Shown here: positions 60,855 through 64,000 of the stretch, piece after piece
Layout of the letters: each line of letters starts with the position of its first letter
Numbering within the stretch: position 1 is the first letter of the stretch
From: an uncultured Treponema sp.
GTDB taxonomy: Bacteria > Spirochaetota > Spirochaetia > Treponematales > Treponemataceae
NCBI GenBank assembly: GCA_937902125.1
Contig: CALDIB010000032.1
Location: 1-64,000 of the forward strand
Direction of reading: 5' to 3'
DNA: 64,000 nucleotides
Notes under the pieces: model-generated
The model's database searches: none
Told to the model about the DNA's origin: nothing
What the model saw: only the letters and a program-made list of their open reading frames with translations
Made by a program: the position numbers and the translations under genes

Positions 60855-60855
60855 T

Positions 60856-60872
60856 ATGAAAATGGTTTTCAT
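60856..60872. promoter_or_regulatory. Fur-family-like inverted repeat before the metal transporter
   Basis: ATGAAAA-TGG-TTTTCAT, a perfect 7-3-7 repeat, lies one base upstream of the -35 box of the transporter operon. Its A/T-rich dyad form suits Fur/Zur-type repressors. It also lies about 44 bp before the -35 box of the divergent barrel gene. Confidence 0.6.
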
Positions 60873-60915
60873 GTTCAAAATGGAGGGCGGCGTGAAAAAT
60901 CCTTCAAGCTTGCAA

Positions 60916-60944
60916 TTGAAAACGGATTTTCTTTTTGCTAGAAT
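60916..60944 (+). promoter_or_regulatory. Promoter of the beta-barrel protein gene, leaderless type
   Basis: TTGAAA - 17 nt - TAGAAT, then AAGCCG and the ATG at 60951. Confidence 0.75.
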
Positions 60945-60950
60945 AAGCCG

Positions 60951-61646
60951 ATGAAAAAGTTTTTGGCCGCGATTTTTTTATTCTCAATTTGCGCCCTTTT
61001 TTTTGCGGCCGACGTGAAATTCATTTATTTCGACGACGACTTTTTTATTGAAGACATCAACGGCAAAAAAAAGGAGTCGGATAAAAAGCTAAAAACCGAC
61101 TTCATTCCTTGGCTTAGACAGCAATTTTACGATTCCAGCGAAAAGGAAACTGTGGCAAAGCAGATGCTTGCCGTTGACTGGGGAATGCTGGTCAAAGGAT
61201 TCAGGCACGGAGGAATCGGTTTGGGAATGAGTTTTGAAAAGCAAATCATTCCCCACCTTTCGGCCAGCGCCTATTTTGGGCAAGCCGTTGTGTTTGAAAA
61301 CTCCAACGGCTGGGGCTGCTACACATTTTCTCCTGCGGGCTTTGTTTCCTACTATCCCATAAGCCGGCAGTTGCGAAAGTTTTACCTTGCCGCCGGTTTT
61401 TGCTGGGACTTGGTTTTGTATTTTGGAGAGCGGCCGCCTGAGGGTGCGCGAGCCTCTTCATTTTCTATTTACCCGCAAGCGGGCTACAAGTTTTCCCTGC
61501 CTTGGAGATTCCTGCTGGACATTTTTGCGGGCTATAAATTTGCCTTCAACTCAAACGGAGTTTTTTACGGAAATTCCGCCGACATTTTGGGCTTTGGATT
61601 CCAGTGGGGAATCAGTTTCAAGCATTACATGAAACAGCGAAACTAG
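60951..61646 (+). CDS. Exported protein, probable outer-membrane beta-barrel
   Basis: 231 residues with signal peptide (MKKFLAAIFLFSICALFFA). The mature part has amphipathic strands rich in aromatic residues and Gly (GIGLGMSFEKQIIPHLSASAYFG, ILGFGFQWGISFKHY), typical of a small barrel. Function unknown; it sits opposite the metal transporter with a shared regulatory region, so a role in metal uptake through the outer membrane is conceivable. It overlaps convergent DUF554 by 4 bp. Confidence 0.8.
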   Translation: MKKFLAAIFLFSICALFFAADVKFIYFDDDFFIEDINGKKKESDKKLKTDFIPWLRQQFYDSSEKETVAKQMLAVDWGMLVKGFRHGGIGLGMSFEKQIIPHLSASAYFGQAVVFENSNGWGCYTFSPAGFVSYYPISRQLRKFYLAAGFCWDLVLYFGERPPEGARASSFSIYPQAGYKFSLPWRFLLDIFAGYKFAFNSNGVFYGNSADILGFGFQWGISFKHYMKQRN

Positions 61647-62383
61647 CTGTGAAAAGCTTCAAGGGGAATGAAGGCGGCCGCCACAGCCAAAATCAGCGCG
61701 GGCAAAAAGTTCGCCACCTTGATTCTAAACTTTGAGTCGGCGATTAAGTTCACTCCGACGCAAAAAATCAAAATGGAGCCCACAAGGGAAAGATTGTCCA
61801 AAGCCGCGTCGGTAAGTATGGGCGAAACGCAGCGGGAAAGCAGGGTGACGCTTCCTTGCAGGACAAAAACTGGAATGGCCGAAAAAAGGCAGCCCTTTCC
61901 TTTTGCCGCGCTCATCGCAAAAATAATCACAAAGTCCAAAATTGATTTTGTTATGAGAACCGAATGGTCGCCGTGAATGCCGTCCATTATGGCGCCAACA
62001 ATGGCCATGGCTCCCACGCAAACTGTAAGCGAGGCCGTCACAAAGCCGTCCACAAAGGCGCCGTCGTTTTGGATTCCGCTTTTGTTTTTAAGCCATTCGC
62101 CAAAGCGCTCAAGGCGGCCCTCTATGTCCAAAAGCTCGCCAAAAAATCCTCCCAGCGCCAATGAAAAAATTATCATGTATGTTCCGTGAGCCAAAAGGCG
62201 GCCGCCGTCAACAGAAATCGCTTTTGACACAATTCCCAAAAGGCTCATGGCGGCGACGCTCAAGCCCATGGCGACGGAAATAGTTTTTTGAATTTTTTCG
62301 TTCAAGAGTTTTCCGGCGCAAAGGCCAACTAAGCCAGCGGCCAAAATCGCGGCGGCGTTTATTATCGTTCCAAGTCCAAACAC
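61643..62383 (-). CDS. DUF554 membrane protein
   Basis: 246 residues with about seven membrane helices, beginning GLGTIINAAAILAAGLVGLCAGKLLNE and containing FVDGFVTASLTVCVGAMAIVGAIMDG, the signature region of DUF554. Function unknown; suspected transporter. The start codon is GTG with GGGGCC before it. Confidence 0.88.
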   Translation of the reverse strand: MFGLGTIINAAAILAAGLVGLCAGKLLNEKIQKTISVAMGLSVAAMSLLGIVSKAISVDGGRLLAHGTYMIIFSLALGGFFGELLDIEGRLERFGEWLKNKSGIQNDGAFVDGFVTASLTVCVGAMAIVGAIMDGIHGDHSVLITKSILDFVIIFAMSAAKGKGCLFSAIPVFVLQGSVTLLSRCVSPILTDAALDNLSLVGSILIFCVGVNLIADSKFRIKVANFLPALILAVAAAFIPLEAFHS

Positions 62384-62420
62384 AAGAGGCCCCTTTTTGT
62401 TTTTTGCGATTATAGCGCGA

Positions 62421-62449
62421 TTGCCTTGTTTGTGTCAAAGTTGTATAAT
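62421..62449 (+). promoter_or_regulatory. Promoter of the TlpA-CXXC-4Fe4S genes
   Basis: TTGCCT - 17 nt - TATAAT with an extended TG. The leader of about 15 nt carries GAGG. Confidence 0.7.
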
Positions 62450-62471
62450 CGGCGGCAACTGAGGTTGAGCA

Positions 62472-62981
62472 ATGAAAAAAAATATTTTGACGCTTTCTCT
62501 TTTTGCCTTGCTTTTGTCCGCCGCCTGCGCAAAAGGCTCTGGCTTTAAGGTTGTGGATTTTAAAAGCCAAAATTTGGACGGGCAAGCTGTGGACAAGAAA
62601 ATTTTTTCCAAGGCGGAGATTACCGTCCTGAACGTGTGGGGAACTTTTTGTCCGCCTTGCGTCGGCGAAATGCCGGAGTTGGGAAAGTGGGCCAAGGAGA
62701 TGCCTGAAGGCGCCCGGCTTTTGGGACTTTTAGTCGATGTTCCTGCTGGAGACAAGGCCGGAATTAAGCGCGCCAAGAAAATACTTTTGGACGCGGACGC
62801 GGACTTTGAGAACATTTTGGCTGACCAAAGCCTTGAGCCTTTCTTGGCGAACATTCAGTTTGTGCCCACAACTTTTTTGATTGACAAGAACGGAAACATT
62901 GTTGGAGAACCTATTGTGGGCGCCCGCGTTGACCAATACAAAAAGGCCGTCAAAAAATACTTAAATGAAAAGAATAAATAA
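62472..62981 (+). CDS. TlpA/ResA-like thiol-disulphide lipoprotein
   Basis: 169 residues. Lipoprotein signal peptide with lipobox LSAAC. The thioredoxin-like fold has active site WGTFCPPCVGEMPEL and the cis-proline region FVPTTFLIDKNGNIVGEP. It should reduce or oxidise disulphides outside the cytoplasm. Its last 17 bp overlap the next small gene, tying it to a redox gene set with a CXXC peptide and an iron-sulphur membrane protein. Confidence 0.92.
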   Translation: MKKNILTLSLFALLLSAACAKGSGFKVVDFKSQNLDGQAVDKKIFSKAEITVLNVWGTFCPPCVGEMPELGKWAKEMPEGARLLGLLVDVPAGDKAGIKRAKKILLDADADFENILADQSLEPFLANIQFVPTTFLIDKNGNIVGEPIVGARVDQYKKAVKKYLNEKNK

Positions 62982-63114
62982 AATCGCCGCCGCAAGATTT
63001 TTTTTCGTCGCCCTTTCCGCAGCCCTTTTGCTTTTGGGCATTTTTCGCGGAGAGGCCGGAATTGTTTTTCAAAAGGCGGCCCGCGTCTGCATGGAATGCG
63101 TGGGGTTGGGATGA
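62965..63114 (+). CDS. CD1871A-family small membrane protein with CXXC motif
   Basis: 49 residues, too short for most gene tracks. A basic N-terminus is followed by one membrane helix (about 11-26, FFFVALSAALLLLGIF), then the R-G-E pattern and a C-terminal CMEC motif (VCMECVGLG). This matches the CD1871A type of small CXXC proteins that accompany TlpA-like and 4Fe-4S genes in clostridia. It overlaps the gene before by 17 bp and the gene after by ATGA. Role unknown. Confidence 0.85.
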   Translation: MKRINKIAAARFFFVALSAALLLLGIFRGEAGIVFQKAARVCMECVGLG

Positions 63115-63956
63115 CAAAAAAAATTTCCAATCCGTTAAAGCGAAAGATAATTCAGATTTGCGCATTTGGATTTTGCAATCCCTTTATGAAAAATTTTTTT
63201 AGCGGCCGACTTTATTCCGGCAAGTGGAAACATTTTTGCGCGCCGGGCCTCAACTGTTATTCCTGTCCGGCCGCCGCTTTCAGTTGTCCTATAGGCGCCT
63301 TGCAGGCGGTTCAAGGCTCCATGGAATTTAACGCAAGTTTTTATGTGGCGGGGCTTTTGGCGGCCTTCGGCGTTTTTCTTGGCCGCGCCGTTTGCGGTTT
63401 TTTGTGCCCCTTTGGACTTGTTCAAGAACTTTTGCATAAAATTCCTTCTCCAAAAATAAAGGCCCCGAGAATCCTTCGCTTTGCAAAATACGCGCTTTTG
63501 GCGCTCTTTGTCTTGATTCTTCCCGCGGCCGACACAAATTACGCCGGTCTTGGAACCCCGGCCTTTTGTAAGTGGATATGCCCCGCAGGAACCCTAGAGG
63601 CCGGACTTCCCCTGGCGGCGGCCAACCAAGGAGTCCGGGCGTCGCTAGGCGCCTTGTTCGCGCTAAAGTTTTTTGTTTTGGCCCTTGTTTTGGTTGCCAG
63701 CGTTTTTTGCGCGCGATTTTTTTGCAAGGCGCTTTGTCCCTTGGGCGCGGTTTACGGCTTTTTCAATCCGTTTTCTTTTTACAGGCTGAATTTTCAAAAA
63801 AGCAAATGCGTGTCCTGCAAAAAATGCGCCGCAGTTTGTCCCATGGACATTGACCCCGCAAAAAGCCAAAATTCATTTGAATGCGTCCGTTGCAACAAGT
63901 GCGCCGACGCTTGCCCAACAGGCGCGATTCTGTTAGGATTTTTAAAGGGAGATTGA
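63111..63956 (+). CDS. Membrane-bound 4Fe-4S protein, NapH/CcoG-like
   Basis: 281 residues. Several membrane helices carry cysteine motifs typical of NapH-type proteins (CGFLCPFGLVQ and CKALCPLGAVYG; also CYSCPAAAFSCPIGAL). The end holds two 4Fe-4S motifs, CVSCKKCAAVCP and CVRCNKCADACP. It should move electrons across or into the membrane. ATG 63111 overlaps the stop of the CXXC gene (ATGA), favouring it over 63096. Together with the TlpA-like lipoprotein it suggests electron flow from cytoplasm to extracytoplasmic thiols, which is inference. Confidence 0.92.
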   Translation: MTKKISNPLKRKIIQICAFGFCNPFMKNFFSGRLYSGKWKHFCAPGLNCYSCPAAAFSCPIGALQAVQGSMEFNASFYVAGLLAAFGVFLGRAVCGFLCPFGLVQELLHKIPSPKIKAPRILRFAKYALLALFVLILPAADTNYAGLGTPAFCKWICPAGTLEAGLPLAAANQGVRASLGALFALKFFVLALVLVASVFCARFFCKALCPLGAVYGFFNPFSFYRLNFQKSKCVSCKKCAAVCPMDIDPAKSQNSFECVRCNKCADACPTGAILLGFLKGD

Positions 63957-63957
63957 G

Positions 63958-63992
63958 AAAAAAAGCGGCCTAAAATATCGTCCGCTTTTTAT
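63958..63992 (+). terminator. Intrinsic terminator
   Basis: AAAAAGCGG and CCGCTTTTT arms with a 13-nt loop end the redox gene set. TTGACA at 63994-63999 may be the -35 box of the next gene beyond the window. Confidence 0.8.
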
Positions 63993-64000
63993 CTTGACAA

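Overview
The window looks like a chromosomal segment of a host-associated Treponema (Spirochaetes) of medium GC content. Pointers are the archaeal/eukaryal-type PheS, two large methyl-accepting chemotaxis proteins, an M23 peptidase-bactofilin pair, Treponema-type lipoproteins and beta-barrel proteins, and a MurE whose substrate motif is not the usual diaminopimelate one. The genus is inferred from gene content; no rRNA gene is present to confirm it.

Layout. 1-4000: a LuxR-type two-component system with an exported target-like gene and a lipoprotein; a short inverted repeat recurs in their promoters. 4185-8000: metK, a stand-alone glycogen-binding domain, pheS and a small exported protein. 8057-12146: a four-gene run (unknown 529-aa protein, GAF-GGDEF cyclase, rhomboid protease, exported protein) behind a duplicated promoter. 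12401-17301: dus-tatD, then M23 peptidase-bactofilin-YaaR-YaaT. 17294-23820: a methyltransferase and a tripartite RND efflux operon with a small accessory protein. 23986-31367: aspS, an AT-rich restriction-modification island, pyrE, an HD hydrolase and a phosphatase. 31505-35085: a DUF1508 protein with a histone-like tail, a decayed outer membrane protein gene, an esterase, mazG and a DtxR/MntR-type regulator. 35105-35620: a candidate small RNA under a DtxR-like operator, then tRNA-Asp and tRNA-Pro. 35666-44684: MATE transporter, chemoreceptor, OmpA-like protein, RecQ-like helicase, purA. 44694-50119: a LysR regulator and the murE-ddl-murD run. 50418-56747: queD, a second chemoreceptor, hisH-hisF, deoD, a second MATE transporter. 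56762-63956: flavin reductase, HMGL-like aldolase, phosphatase, a zinc/manganese ABC transporter with a Fur-type box, and a TlpA/CXXC/4Fe-4S redox gene set.

The strongest pattern is in the promoters. About fifteen genes have a -35/-10 pair with 17-18 nt spacing, and in most of them the -10 box ends only 6-8 nt before the ATG, with little or no ribosome binding site. Their mRNAs should be leaderless or nearly so. The other genes have ordinary Shine-Dalgarno sequences, so both modes of initiation appear side by side. A second pattern is long perfect palindromes, often in tandem pairs, at gene ends. Several contain the stop codon or even the last codons of the gene. Convergent genes frequently overlap. 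No rRNA, CRISPR array, prophage or intact insertion sequence was seen.
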